A stretch of 7,660 nucleotides of DNA from the NCBI GenBank assembly GCA_946494635.1, contig CAMMCS010000091.1:1-7660 (forward strand). Direction: 5' to 3'. Source of the stretch: an uncultured Oscillibacter sp. (GTDB lineage: Bacteria > Bacillota > Clostridia > Oscillospirales > Oscillospiraceae). The position numbers were made by a program, and so were the translations under genes. Below are positions 1 through 5,888 of this stretch, piece by piece. Numbering within the stretch: position 1 is the first letter of the stretch; each line of letters starts with the position of its first letter. A model generated the notes under the pieces. It saw only the letters and a program-made list of their open reading frames with translations, was not told the origin of the DNA and did not search any database.

Positions 1-337
1 GGGCCAGGCGGCGGTAGATCTCCCGGGCGTAGCCGGTGTCGGCGAACCGGGCCTCGGTGGGGAAGGCGTAGGCGTTCAGCCAGTCCAGCAGGGGCAGGTC
101 CATGCCCATGCCCAGCATGGGGTACTGGGGTGCGTGGAGGTGCAGGTCCGCGAAGGACTGGAGAATCAGCGCGTCTCCAAAGTCCTCCGCCGGGCCCCCG
201 GCGTACTGCTCCGGCAGCACCGGGTAGACGCCCTGGATGATGCCGTCCTCAGCCACCAGGTAGCCGCCGGGTACGGCCTCCAGCTGCCCCAGGGCGGGGG
301 CGGACAAAATGGTTCCTTTGATGATTGTCAGTGACAT
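1..337 (-). CDS. guaD: Guanine deaminase, N-terminal part (runs off the left edge)
   Basis: This is the first 112 codons of an amidohydrolase that should convert guanine to xanthine and ammonia in the cytoplasm, a purine salvage/catabolism step. The reading frame begins MSLTIIKGTIL and shows the small N-terminal beta domain typical of the superfamily. Next comes the metal-binding HxH motif in DLHLHAPQY (about residues 72-80), then GMGMDLPLLDWLNAYAFPTEARF. The HAPQ context followed by the DLPLLDWLN stretch is characteristic of guanine deaminases rather than other amidohydrolases. The remaining metal ligands and the C-terminal half lie outside the window. The ATG at 337 is chosen because AAAAGGAG sits just upstream (345-352) and the family N-terminus matches. 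A purine riboswitch lies in the leader, so guanine sensing probably controls it. The family call is from sequence recognition; the truncation is only the window edge. Confidence 0.87.
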   Translation of the reverse strand, partial: MSLTIIKGTILSAPALGQLEAVPGGYLVAEDGIIQGVYPVLPEQYAGGPAEDFGDALILQSFADLHLHAPQYPMLGMGMDLPLLDWLNAYAFPTEARFADTGYAREIYRRLA

Positions 338-344
338 GGCAAAT

Positions 345-382
345 CTCCTTTTTCCGTTTCCGGATTTCAGGCAGAAAAGAAG
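345..382 (-). promoter_or_regulatory. Candidate riboswitch expression platform: anti-SD/SD helix before guaD
   Basis: On the minus strand, CUUCUUUU (375-382) can pair with AAAAGGAG (345-352), the guaD Shine-Dalgarno sequence, as 8 bp with one G-U. Between the arms lies a UCCG-GAAA-CGGA tetraloop hairpin (353-364). The anti-SD segment can instead sit in the loop of a competing GGCAG/CUGCC hairpin. No terminator with a U-run is visible between aptamer and gene, so control of translation initiation is the more likely mode. The pairing is seen in the sequence; the switching mechanism and its direction (on or off with ligand) are inferred. Confidence 0.45.
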
Positions 383-418
383 CGCCTGCCGGCAGAGGCT
401 GTACCTCTCCCAACAGAC

Positions 419-484
419 ACCCATAGCAGAGCCTCGGGCGGCCCCGTAGAGACGTTCGCGCCATGACAGCGAACTTATATGAGT
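419..484 (-). ncRNA. Purine riboswitch aptamer (guanine-type) in the guaD leader
   Basis: Read on the minus strand, the 66 nt fold as a purine riboswitch three-way junction. P1 is ACUCAUA/UAUGGGU (7 bp including one G-U). J1/2 is UAA. P2 is GUUCGC/GCGAAC with loop GUCAUGG. J2/3 is GUCUCUAC, close to the consensus GUUUCUAC. P3 is GGGCC/GGCUC with loop GCCCGA. J3/1 is GC directly before UAUGG. The specificity base equivalent to C74 of the B. subtilis xpt aptamer is C, which predicts guanine rather than adenine. The U51 equivalent is present, arguing against the 2'-deoxyguanosine-I type. Deviations from xpt are G for A73, C for U48, a U-C mismatch closing P2, and an L3 one base short. L2 and L3 can still form UC:GA and GG:CC contacts. 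The aptamer starts roughly 9-10 nt after the predicted transcription start and ends about 80 nt before the guaD start codon. Confidence 0.88.
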
Positions 485-500
485 TTTTCCTGCTGCCTAT

Positions 501-529
501 ACCATATCACAGTTTTCCGCCGGTTGCAA
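501..529 (-). promoter_or_regulatory. Predicted sigma-A promoter of guaD
   Basis: On the minus strand, a -35 box TTGCAA (524-529) is followed by a 17-bp spacer and a -10 box TATGGT (501-506). The predicted start near 493-494 lies about 9-10 nt before the riboswitch P1 helix, the expected arrangement for a riboswitch leader. Confidence 0.65.
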
Positions 530-533
530 GCCC

Positions 534-564
534 TGTCACGCCGGGACGCCCCGACGCCTATACT
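534..564 (+). promoter_or_regulatory. Weak candidate promoter of the ZIP transporter gene
   Basis: A -10-like TATACT (559-564) lies about 49 bp before the ATG at 613. The best -35-like hexamer is TGTCAC (534-539), at a long 19-bp spacing. The spacing is suboptimal for sigma-A alone and could suggest an activator, but there is no direct evidence for one. Confidence 0.3.
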
Positions 565-612
565 GGCATACGGGCGGTGTTCCGCCCGAATCAGAGAAAA
601 GGCGTTGGTGCT

Positions 613-1362
613 ATGCTGCAGTCTCTTGGCTGGGCGGCCCTGGGCACGGGATTCACGTTCCTGATGACCGCCCTGGGCGCGGCCATGGTATTTTTCTTTG
701 CGGGGGAGCCCCGGCCCCGCTTCCAGCGGATACTGCTGGGCTTTGCCGCCGGGGTGATGACGGCGGCCTCCGTGTGGAGCCTGCTGATCCCGGCCATCGA
801 CCAGGCGGCCGCGGAGGGCCTGCCGCCCTGGCTGCCCGCCGCGGGCGGGATGCTGCTGGGGGTGGTGTTCCTGGCGGCACTGGACGCCCTGCTACCCCAT
901 CTGCGGCGGGACCGGCAGGATGCCCGGCAGGCCACTCTGCTGATGACGGCCATCACCCTACATAACGTGCCGGAGGGCATGGCGGTGGGGCTGGCCTTTG
1001 CCCTGGCGGCGGGCGGAGAGGGCTTTGCCGGCGCGGCAGCCCTGGCCATGGGCATCGGCATCCAGAACTTTCCGGAGGGGGCGGCCGTGGCCCTGCCCCT
1101 GCGGCAGGGGGGCTGGCCCCGGCCCCGGGCCTTTGCGGGGGGCATGCTCTCCGGCGCTGTGGAGCCGGTGTTCGGCATTCTCGCGGTGCTGGCCGCGGCC
1201 GGTGTGGAGCCGCTGATGCCCTGGCTGCTGAGCCTTGCCGCCGGGGCCATGCTGTATGTGGTGGTGGAGGAGCTGGTGCCCCAGGCCCACAGCCGGGCAG
1301 GCACCTGCGGCTTCGTGCTGGGGTTTCTTATCATGATGGTGCTGGATGTGGCGCTGGGATGA
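613..1362 (+). CDS. ZIP-family divalent metal transporter (GufA-like)
   Basis: The 249-residue protein is almost entirely hydrophobic, with about eight membrane segments. It carries the two hallmark metal-site motifs of the ZIP family: HNVPEG in TM4 (residues 117-122) and QNFPEG in TM5 (151-156). A later acidic VVEELVP segment (about 217-223) falls where further ligands are found. The GIGIQNFPEG form with Q in place of H in TM5 is typical of the GufA-type bacterial subfamily. These transporters move zinc and sometimes iron, manganese or cobalt across the cytoplasmic membrane. The loop between TM3 and TM4 is short and not histidine-rich. The ATG at 613 is preferred over upstream in-frame codons because the protein would begin directly at the first membrane helix and AAAAGG lies upstream at suitable spacing. 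It appears monocistronic, ending before a strong terminator. Substrate cannot be assigned from sequence alone. Confidence 0.9.
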   Translation: MLQSLGWAALGTGFTFLMTALGAAMVFFFAGEPRPRFQRILLGFAAGVMTAASVWSLLIPAIDQAAAEGLPPWLPAAGGMLLGVVFLAALDALLPHLRRDRQDARQATLLMTAITLHNVPEGMAVGLAFALAAGGEGFAGAAALAMGIGIQNFPEGAAVALPLRQGGWPRPRAFAGGMLSGAVEPVFGILAVLAAAGVEPLMPWLLSLAAGAMLYVVVEELVPQAHSRAGTCGFVLGFLIMMVLDVALG

Positions 1363-1370
1363 GACAACAA

Positions 1371-1404
1371 AAAAGGAGGGCCGCCGGCCGGCGGCCCTCC
1401 TTTT
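1371..1404. terminator. Bidirectional intrinsic terminator between convergent genes
   Basis: A perfect 34-bp palindrome has A-run and T-run ends (AAAAGGAGGGCCGCC and its complement) around a GC-rich core. It sits 8 bp after the ZIP stop codon and 16 bp after the stop of the convergent collagen-like gene, so it can end transcription from both sides. Confidence 0.9.
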
Positions 1405-1420
1405 GATTTGCCCGGCTGTG

Positions 1421-2164
1421 TCAGGCATCGCTGGCCTGCAGCCGCAGGATGACCATGGTCATGGCGCCATCCCGGGCGGCGGCGCTGCTGTTGTAATTCA
1501 GGGTGAGCACAGTCTGCGCTGGAACCACCGCGATAAAGGCGGCAGAGCCGGACACACTCACGCTGGCGCTGTTCACCCGGTCATAGACGCCGTACTCCAG
1601 GAAAGCACTGCCGTTATAGGCGGGAGTAACCTGGAGATAGCCTGCTGCCTCCAAAATGGCAGAGACGTGGTAGGTGACAAAATAGGTGCCCGGCTCCAGA
1701 GCAACCTGGGTGGCAGAGGATTGGGAAATATGCCCGGTGGGATCCGCTGCTGCCTGGGTAAAGGAGATCGGAGTCCCATTGACAAACTGCTGCATATAGG
1801 AAACGAAAGACGCATAGCTGTCTGGCCCGGCAGGCCCCTGCTCGCCCTGGGGCCCGGCAGGCCCCTGTTCGCCCTGGGGCCCGACAGGCCCCTGCTCGCC
1901 CTGAGGCCCGGCAGGCCCCTGCTCGCCCTGGGGCCCGGCAGGCCCCTGCTCGCCCTGGGGCCCGGCAGGCCCCTGCTCACCCTGGGGCCCGGCAGGCCCC
2001 GGTTTTCCTCTGGGAATAGCAAATTCCAGCTCCACACCGCAGGGGGTTGGCGAGGCGGTCACTCTGGCCCGGGTGCCGGGCGCCGTAGTAATGGTACTGC
2101 CAACCGTAACGGTGGGGATGGGACAACAGGGGGGACAGCAAGGGTCCCCCTTAAAATGGTGCAT
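1421..2164 (-). CDS. Collagen-like (Gly-X-Y repeat) probable exosporium/spore-surface protein
   Basis: The 247-residue protein has three parts. Residues 1-52 hold a cysteine-rich head (CCPPCCP, residues 9-15) and a segment ending CGVELEFAIPRG; the VTVGSTITTAPGTRARVT...FAIPRG pattern commonly precedes collagen repeats in Clostridia. Residues 53-114 are a collagen triple-helix stretch made mostly of GPAGPQGEQ nonamers. Residues 115-247 form a C-terminal domain rich in small and beta-prone residues, resembling the trimeric BclA/C1q-TNF-like heads of exosporium filament proteins. No signal peptide or membrane segment is visible, which suits deposition on the spore from the mother cell. The ATG at 2164 is chosen over a TTG at 2185 because AGGAGG lies 8 nt upstream (2173-2178). 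It follows cinA but may have its own sporulation promoter. The repeat and domain order are seen; the spore-surface role is inferred from the family. Confidence 0.82.
   Translation of the reverse strand: MHHFKGDPCCPPCCPIPTVTVGSTITTAPGTRARVTASPTPCGVELEFAIPRGKPGPAGPQGEQGPAGPQGEQGPAGPQGEQGPAGPQGEQGPVGPQGEQGPAGPQGEQGPAGPDSYASFVSYMQQFVNGTPISFTQAAADPTGHISQSSATQVALEPGTYFVTYHVSAILEAAGYLQVTPAYNGSAFLEYGVYDRVNSASVSVSGSAAFIAVVPAQTVLTLNYNSSAAARDGAMTMVILRLQASDA
1823..2008 (-). repeat. 27-bp tandem repeats encoding collagen Gly-X-Y
   Basis: Six near-identical 27-bp units encode GPAGPQGEQ, flanked by GKP at the start and a partial GPAGP unit at the end. One unit reads GPVGPQGEQ, and a few units differ by silent or single-base changes. 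About twenty Gly-X-Y triplets are encoded in total. The high identity between units at DNA level indicates recent expansion or homogenisation. Confidence 0.95.
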
Positions 2165-2195
2165 ATACAAAGCCTCCTCTCTCAAAGGCTAGGCC

Positions 2196-2203
2196 AGTAT
2201 ATG
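2196..2203 (-). promoter_or_regulatory. Candidate mother-cell sigma (SigK/SigE-like) -10 element
   Basis: On the minus strand, CATATACT lies 32 bp upstream of the collagen-like gene's ATG. It fits the CATAnnnT -10 pattern of SigK and partly that of SigE. A possible AC-type -35 lies upstream in AATCAC at roughly 18 bp. It is a short motif, supported mainly by the kind of gene it precedes. Confidence 0.3.
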
Positions 2204-2229
2204 CTCCGGAGGCTGGAGGAAGTGATTCT

Positions 2230-3486
2230 CTATCCCACAGGCAGCCCGGTCAGAAATCGCCGGACCACGTCCAGGGCGTGGTTGGCGGCCAGGCTCTGGA
2301 TCTGCGCCCGGCGCCGGTTGCCGGCCAGGATCCGGCGGCAGAAGGTGCCCTCCGGCGTGGCAAGGCCGATGTACACCAGGCCCACCGGGTTGTCCCGCTC
2401 GTCCCGGTCCGGCCCCGCTACGCCGGTGACGGACACGGCGATGTCCGCCCCGGTGATCCGCCGGGCCCCCTCCGCCATAGCCCGGGCGGTGGGCTCCGAT
2501 ACGGCGCCGTACTGGTCCAGGATGTCCTGGGGCACCCCCAGCACATCCGCCTTGACGGAGGTCCAGTAGCTGACCACGCCGCCCCGGTACACGCTGGATA
2601 CGCCGGGCAGGGCGGTGATCCGCTCCGCCACCCGTCCGCCGGTGCAGCTCTCAGCGGTGGCCAGGGTAAGGTTTCGCTCCTTCAGCAGCTGGAAGCACAC
2701 CTCCTCCAGGCCCTTGACGTCCACGCCGTACACATAGTTCCCCAGGGCGGCGCGGACCTCCGCCACCACGGGCGCCAGCATGGCCTCTGCGGCCTCCCGG
2801 CTCGCTGCCTTGGCGGTGGCCCGGAGACGCACCTCCACCGGCTTGGCATAGGTGGCCAGGGTGGGATTTTCCATATGGGCCATCCGGTCGTGGAGCAGCT
2901 CGTCCACAGAGCTCTCTCCCATGCCGAAGGTCATGATGTCGTGGGAGACGATGACCTCCTGGGAGAGGGCGCGGAGGTACGGCTCCACGCACCGGCGGAG
3001 CATGGTCTCGCACTCGTGGGGAGGGCCCGGCAGCATCAGCACATGGACGCCGCCGGATTCAAAGGCGCAGCCGGGGGCGGTGCCCACCGGGTTGTCAAAA
3101 ATGGTGCAGCCCTCCGGCAGCTCTGCCTGTTGGGTGTTGTTCTCCGGCATGGGCACATGGAGTGCGGCCTGGTAAAAGGAACGGATGTCCTCCAGGATGT
3201 CCTCGTGGAGCACCAGCTTCTGCCCGAAGGCTTCACAGATGGTCTGCTTGGTCAGGTCGTCATAGGTGGGGCCCAGGCCGCCGGTGGTGAGGATGATGTC
3301 CGCCCGGTGCCGGGCGATGTCCAGGGCCTGGCGCAAGCGCTGGGGGTTGTCCCCCACCACCGTGTGCCAAAAGACGTTGATGCCCAGATCCGAGAGACTC
3401 TGGGAGATCATCTGGGCGTCGGTGTTGGCGATGTTGCCCAGCAGGATCTCTGTGCCCACGGCGATGATCTCCGCGGTGTGAGACAT
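2230..3486 (-). CDS. cinA: CinA-family protein: molybdopterin-binding-like domain plus NMN amidohydrolase (PncC)
   Basis: The 418-residue protein is full length for the two-domain CinA family. The N-terminal MoaB/MogA-like domain (about residues 4-170) has AEIIAVGTEILLG at its start and GGLGPTYDDLT (69-79), and it is linked to ADP-ribose/CoA pyrophosphatase activity in characterised members. The C-terminal domain (about 262-415) begins with TAESCTGG, which includes the expected catalytic serine. It continues with GGVVSYWTSVKADVLGV and SVTGVAGPD, the signature of nicotinamide mononucleotide deamidase (PncC), which recycles NMN to nicotinate mononucleotide for NAD salvage. The usual glycine-rich stretch after AGPD is replaced here by RDERDN, a mild variation. 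The ATG at 3486 is chosen because AAAAGGAGA lies about 10 nt upstream; the longer reading frame would pass through the intergenic repeat. It lies downstream of thiI in the same direction, 112 bp apart. Despite the name, a role in competence is not shown by this sequence. Confidence 0.95.
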   Translation of the reverse strand: MSHTAEIIAVGTEILLGNIANTDAQMISQSLSDLGINVFWHTVVGDNPQRLRQALDIARHRADIILTTGGLGPTYDDLTKQTICEAFGQKLVLHEDILEDIRSFYQAALHVPMPENNTQQAELPEGCTIFDNPVGTAPGCAFESGGVHVLMLPGPPHECETMLRRCVEPYLRALSQEVIVSHDIMTFGMGESSVDELLHDRMAHMENPTLATYAKPVEVRLRATAKAASREAAEAMLAPVVAEVRAALGNYVYGVDVKGLEEVCFQLLKERNLTLATAESCTGGRVAERITALPGVSSVYRGGVVSYWTSVKADVLGVPQDILDQYGAVSEPTARAMAEGARRITGADIAVSVTGVAGPDRDERDNPVGLVYIGLATPEGTFCRRILAGNRRRAQIQSLAANHALDVVRRFLTGLPVG

Positions 3487-3508
3487 AGAAATACCATCTC
3501 CTTTTAAA

Positions 3509-3603
3509 GTGGAGAGTGAAGAGTGGAGAGTGGAGATTTCCATTTCCGGGTCTCTTCACTCTCAACTCTCAACTCTTCACTCTGAAAATTTCTAATTCCT
3601 AAC
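3509..3603. repeat. A/G-rich intergenic repeat with long imperfect inverted arms (copy 1)
   Basis: Between cinA and thiI, arm 3513-3536 is complementary to 3560-3583 over 24 positions with two mismatches, leaving a 23-nt loop. The units are variations of GAGAGTGAAGAGTGGA. Segment 3509-3536 matches 5977-6004 at 27 of 28 positions. The edge sequence near 3590-3603 (TCTAATTCCTAACT) has relatives at 5890-5920 on the other strand. The thiI stop codon (3599-3601) lies inside this edge. No coding content is visible in it. Confidence 0.75.
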
Positions 3604-4813
3604 TGATCCGGGGCGCATCGGTGGGCTTCACCCGCACCCAGGTCTCACCCGCCAGGGCCTCAGCCACCAGGGCGTCCACATCCAGGGCGGACTCCGCCTG
3701 CCGCACGTCCTCCAGCCGGGGCCGGGTGGCGGGGTGGCGGGGGGTGAACACGGTGCAGCAGTCCTCATAGGGGAGGATGGAGGTGTCGAACACCCCGATC
3801 TCCCGGGACATGCGGATGATCTCCACCTTGTCCATGCCGATCAGGGGCCGCAGCACCGGCAGCGTGGTGACATCCTCCGTGACCCCAAGGGCCAGCATGG
3901 TCTGGCTGGCCACCTGGCCCAGGGACTCGCCGGTGACCAGGGCCCCGGCGTTGGCCTTCCTGGCGATGGCCTCGGCGATGCGCATCATGAACCGGCGCAT
4001 GATGAGGGTGAAGAACTCCTCCGGGCAGTGCTTCCGGATCTCCTCCTGGATCTCCGTGAAGGGGACGATGTGGACCAGCAGCCGCCCGGTCCAGGCGGTC
4101 AGCAGCCGGGCCAGCTCCAGCACCTTGTCCTGGGCCTGCTGGGAGGTGTAGGGGGGCGAGACGAAGTGGACCATCTCCAGCTCCACGCCCCGGCGGGCCA
4201 TCATCCAGGAGGACACCGGGGAGTCGATGCCGCCGGACAGCAGGCTCACCGCTCGGCCGCCCATGCCGATGGGCAGCCCGCCGGCGCCGGGGATGGAGGG
4301 GGTGTGGACGTAGGCGTACTTCTCCCGGATCTCCACATACACCGTCAGGTCCGGGTGGCGGACATCCACCGCCACATGGGGGAACAGCTCCGCCAGGTCG
4401 CCGCCCACCGCCTGACTCAGCTGGATGGAGTTCATGGGGAACGTCTTGTCCGCCCGCTTGCTCTCCACCTTGAAGCTTTTCGCGGCGGCGAAGGCGTCGG
4501 CCAGATAGGCCCGGGCGGCCTCCACAATGGCGCCCACCGTCTTTTCACAGGGCACGGCCCGGGCCACGGCGGCGATACCGAAGACCTGCCGGCAGGCGGC
4601 CCAGGCGGCCTCCATGTCGCAGTCCTCCCCCAGGGGCTCCACATAGATGGTGCTCTGCCGGAGGGAGCACTGGAAGCTGCCGCAGTTTTTCACCCGGCGG
4701 CGGACATTGGCCAGCAGCTTGTCCTCAAAGGACTGGCGGTTCAGCCCCTTCAGGACCACCTCGCCCAGCTTCAGCAAAAAGATCTCCTGCGGGGCAGGGG
4801 AAGCGTTCATCAT
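3599..4813 (-). CDS. thiI: tRNA uracil 4-sulfurtransferase ThiI (no rhodanese domain)
   Basis: The 404-residue protein is the Gram-positive length of ThiI, which makes 4-thiouridine at position 8 of tRNA and in some organisms also feeds sulfur to thiamine thiazole synthesis. The N-terminal ferredoxin-like region contains LLKLGEVVLKGLNRQSFE (about 13-30). It is followed by a THUMP domain (about 60-165) that binds the tRNA acceptor stem. The adenylating PP-loop is SGGIDSP (193-199). A VTGESLGQVASQT segment follows (about 293-305), and then PYEDCCTVFTPRHPATRP with Cys352/Cys353 near the position of the conserved cysteine. The C-terminal rhodanese domain of the E. coli enzyme is absent, so sulfur must arrive from a cysteine desulfurase by another route; no such gene is in the window. 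GGAGG lies 6 nt before the ATG at 4813; the adjacent ATG at 4810 is equally possible. Confidence 0.96.
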   Translation of the reverse strand: MMNASPAPQEIFLLKLGEVVLKGLNRQSFEDKLLANVRRRVKNCGSFQCSLRQSTIYVEPLGEDCDMEAAWAACRQVFGIAAVARAVPCEKTVGAIVEAARAYLADAFAAAKSFKVESKRADKTFPMNSIQLSQAVGGDLAELFPHVAVDVRHPDLTVYVEIREKYAYVHTPSIPGAGGLPIGMGGRAVSLLSGGIDSPVSSWMMARRGVELEMVHFVSPPYTSQQAQDKVLELARLLTAWTGRLLVHIVPFTEIQEEIRKHCPEEFFTLIMRRFMMRIAEAIARKANAGALVTGESLGQVASQTMLALGVTEDVTTLPVLRPLIGMDKVEIIRMSREIGVFDTSILPYEDCCTVFTPRHPATRPRLEDVRQAESALDVDALVAEALAGETWVRVKPTDAPRIS

Positions 4814-4854
4814 AACAGACCTCCATATCAGAACGTTTTGGAATATCGGCCCCT

Positions 4855-4883
4855 ATTATACCGCATTTTTCCGGGAATAGAAA
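4855..4883 (-). promoter_or_regulatory. Predicted promoter of thiI (and perhaps cinA)
   Basis: On the minus strand, a consensus -10 TATAAT (4855-4860) lies 41 bp before the thiI ATG. The -35 at 17-bp spacing is a poor TTTCTA (4878-4883). The perfect -10 and the divergent gene arrangement support it. Confidence 0.6.
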
Positions 4884-4981
4884 GCCTGATTTTCCTGCGG
4901 GAACCTGGCCTGGAAAAAAATAAAAAAATTTTCCGGGCGCCGCAATAAAATCCCCGGCGCCGGCGTTAATGGTGCAGAAGG

Positions 4982-4998
4982 GGCGGGAGAGACCCGCC
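4982..4998 (+). other. Leader hairpin upstream of the PepSY gene
   Basis: GGCGGG and CCCGCC form a 6-bp stem around an AGAGA loop, ending about 30 nt before the ATG at 5029. There is no U-run, so it is not a terminator; it may stabilise the 5' end of the mRNA. The stretch 4884-4981 is otherwise an A/T-rich tract followed by GGCGCC palindromes. I see no convincing promoter there for the plus-strand gene. Confidence 0.4.
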
Positions 4999-5028
4999 GC
5001 AAGCAGATTACGAAAAGGAGAATGAATC

Positions 5029-5856
5029 ATGAAGAAGAGCGGTTTCTGGAAGGGCTTCGGCTCCGGTTTGATCCTGACGGTCCTGGTGGTTGCCCTGTGC
5101 GTCACGGCCACCGCCACCTCCAAGCGCAGCATCCAGGTGGAGGACGGTATCGGCATCACCCTCAACGGCGCCAGATTCACCCCGCGGGACGCCGACGGCA
5201 AGCAGGTTTCCGCGTTCCTCTACAACGGTACCACCTACGTCCCCGTCCGGGCCATCAGCGAGGCCATGGGCATGGATGTGTCCTTCAACTCCGCCACCCG
5301 CACCGTGGTGCTGACCACCGCGGACCGCACCGCCAGCCAGCAGGGGTCCACCACCGCCTCCGGCGACTATATCTCCGTGGACCGGGCCAAGCAGATCGCC
5401 CTGAACGACGCCGGCGTCAAGGAGTCCAACGCCGTGTTCCTGCGGGCCAACCTGGACTGGGATGACGGCCGGATGCAGTACGAGGTGGAGTTCTACAGCG
5501 GAAATACCGAGTATGACTACGACATCGACGCGGTCACCGGCGCCATCCTCAGCTCTGACCGGGATATGGAGGATTTCCAGATCTGGAACGGCGGCACCAG
5601 CCGCCCCTCCGGCAGCACCTCCAGCAGCGGCAGCTCCAACAGCGGCAACTACATCACCGCGGAGCGGGCCAAGCAGATTGCCCTTGCGGAGTGCCCCAGC
5701 GGCTCCACCGTTTACAAGTGCCAGTTCGACTGGGACGACGGCCGGGCCCAGTACGAGGTGGAGATCCGCAACGGCTGGACTGAGTACGACTTTGAGATCG
5801 ACGCGGTCACCGGCACCATCTTCAGCCGGGACATCGACAACGACAGATACGACTGA
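5029..5856 (+). CDS. Exported protein with copper-amine-oxidase-N-like domain and two PepSY domains
   Basis: The 275-residue protein begins MKKSGFWKGFGSG followed by a hydrophobic segment (about 13-30), a signal peptide or N-terminal anchor with no lipobox. Residues about 36-97 (ITLNGARFTP...LYNGTTYVPVRAISEAMGMDVSFNSATRTVVLTT) match the copper amine oxidase N-terminal-like domain common in clostridial cell-surface proteins. Two PepSY domains follow, at about 114-177 and 208-270. Both have the pattern YIT/SxxRAKQIAL...WDDGRxQYEVE...TEYDxxIDAVTGxI and are joined by a Ser/Gly-rich linker (about 188-207). The two copies are clearly duplicated. PepSY domains are often linked to peptidase inhibition or control in the cell envelope; no partner protease is visible here. 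The start is set by AAAAGGAG about 8 nt upstream. The gene stands alone and ends at a strong terminator. The domain calls are firm; the biological role is unknown. Confidence 0.88.
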   Translation: MKKSGFWKGFGSGLILTVLVVALCVTATATSKRSIQVEDGIGITLNGARFTPRDADGKQVSAFLYNGTTYVPVRAISEAMGMDVSFNSATRTVVLTTADRTASQQGSTTASGDYISVDRAKQIALNDAGVKESNAVFLRANLDWDDGRMQYEVEFYSGNTEYDYDIDAVTGAILSSDRDMEDFQIWNGGTSRPSGSTSSSGSSNSGNYITAERAKQIALAECPSGSTVYKCQFDWDDGRAQYEVEIRNGWTEYDFEIDAVTGTIFSRDIDNDRYD

Positions 5857-5857
5857 G

Positions 5858-5888
5858 AAAAAAGAGGCGCCGCCGGCGCCTCTTTTTT
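5858..5888 (+). terminator. Intrinsic terminator after the PepSY gene
   Basis: GAGGCGCC (5864-5871) pairs with GGCGCCTC (5875-5882) around a 3-nt loop, with six A before and six T after. It begins 2 bp after the stop codon. The symmetric A and T runs could also allow action on the opposite strand. Confidence 0.92.

Noticed and set aside
463..612. Upstream extension of the ZIP gene to an ATG at 463
   Set aside because: It would run through the guaD riboswitch and promoter region, and the extra residues do not resemble a ZIP N-terminus; ATG 613 fits better.
1823..2008. Possible CRISPR or non-coding satellite array because of regular 27-bp units
   Set aside because: There are no unique spacers, the units are directly abutting, and they keep a Gly-X-Y reading frame.
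2165..2185. TTG start at 2185 for the collagen-like protein
   Set aside because: The AGGAGG ribosome site lies inside this extension and is correctly spaced for the ATG at 2164.
1346..2569. Long plus-strand frame of 407 codons with GRPLLALGP-type repeats
   Set aside because: It is the antisense shadow of the collagen repeats and the cinA end; it has no ribosome site, and the opposite strand gives recognisable protein domains.
2230..3486. Evidence for a natural competence locus from cinA
   Set aside because: CinA-family proteins are widespread NMN deamidases in non-competent bacteria, and no recA, dprA or com genes are present here.
2278..3507. Plus-strand frame of 409 codons opposite cinA
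   Set aside because: Lies antisense to a full, recognisable CinA; its length results from high GC and few stop codons.
3509..3583. Intrinsic terminator between thiI and cinA
   Set aside because: The inverted arms lack a U-run in the minus direction and match a dispersed repeat elsewhere in the window, so a repeat element explains them better.
3734..4948. Plus-strand frame of 404 codons opposite thiI
   Set aside because: Antisense shadow of ThiI with biased His/Gly/Gln composition and no supporting start signals.
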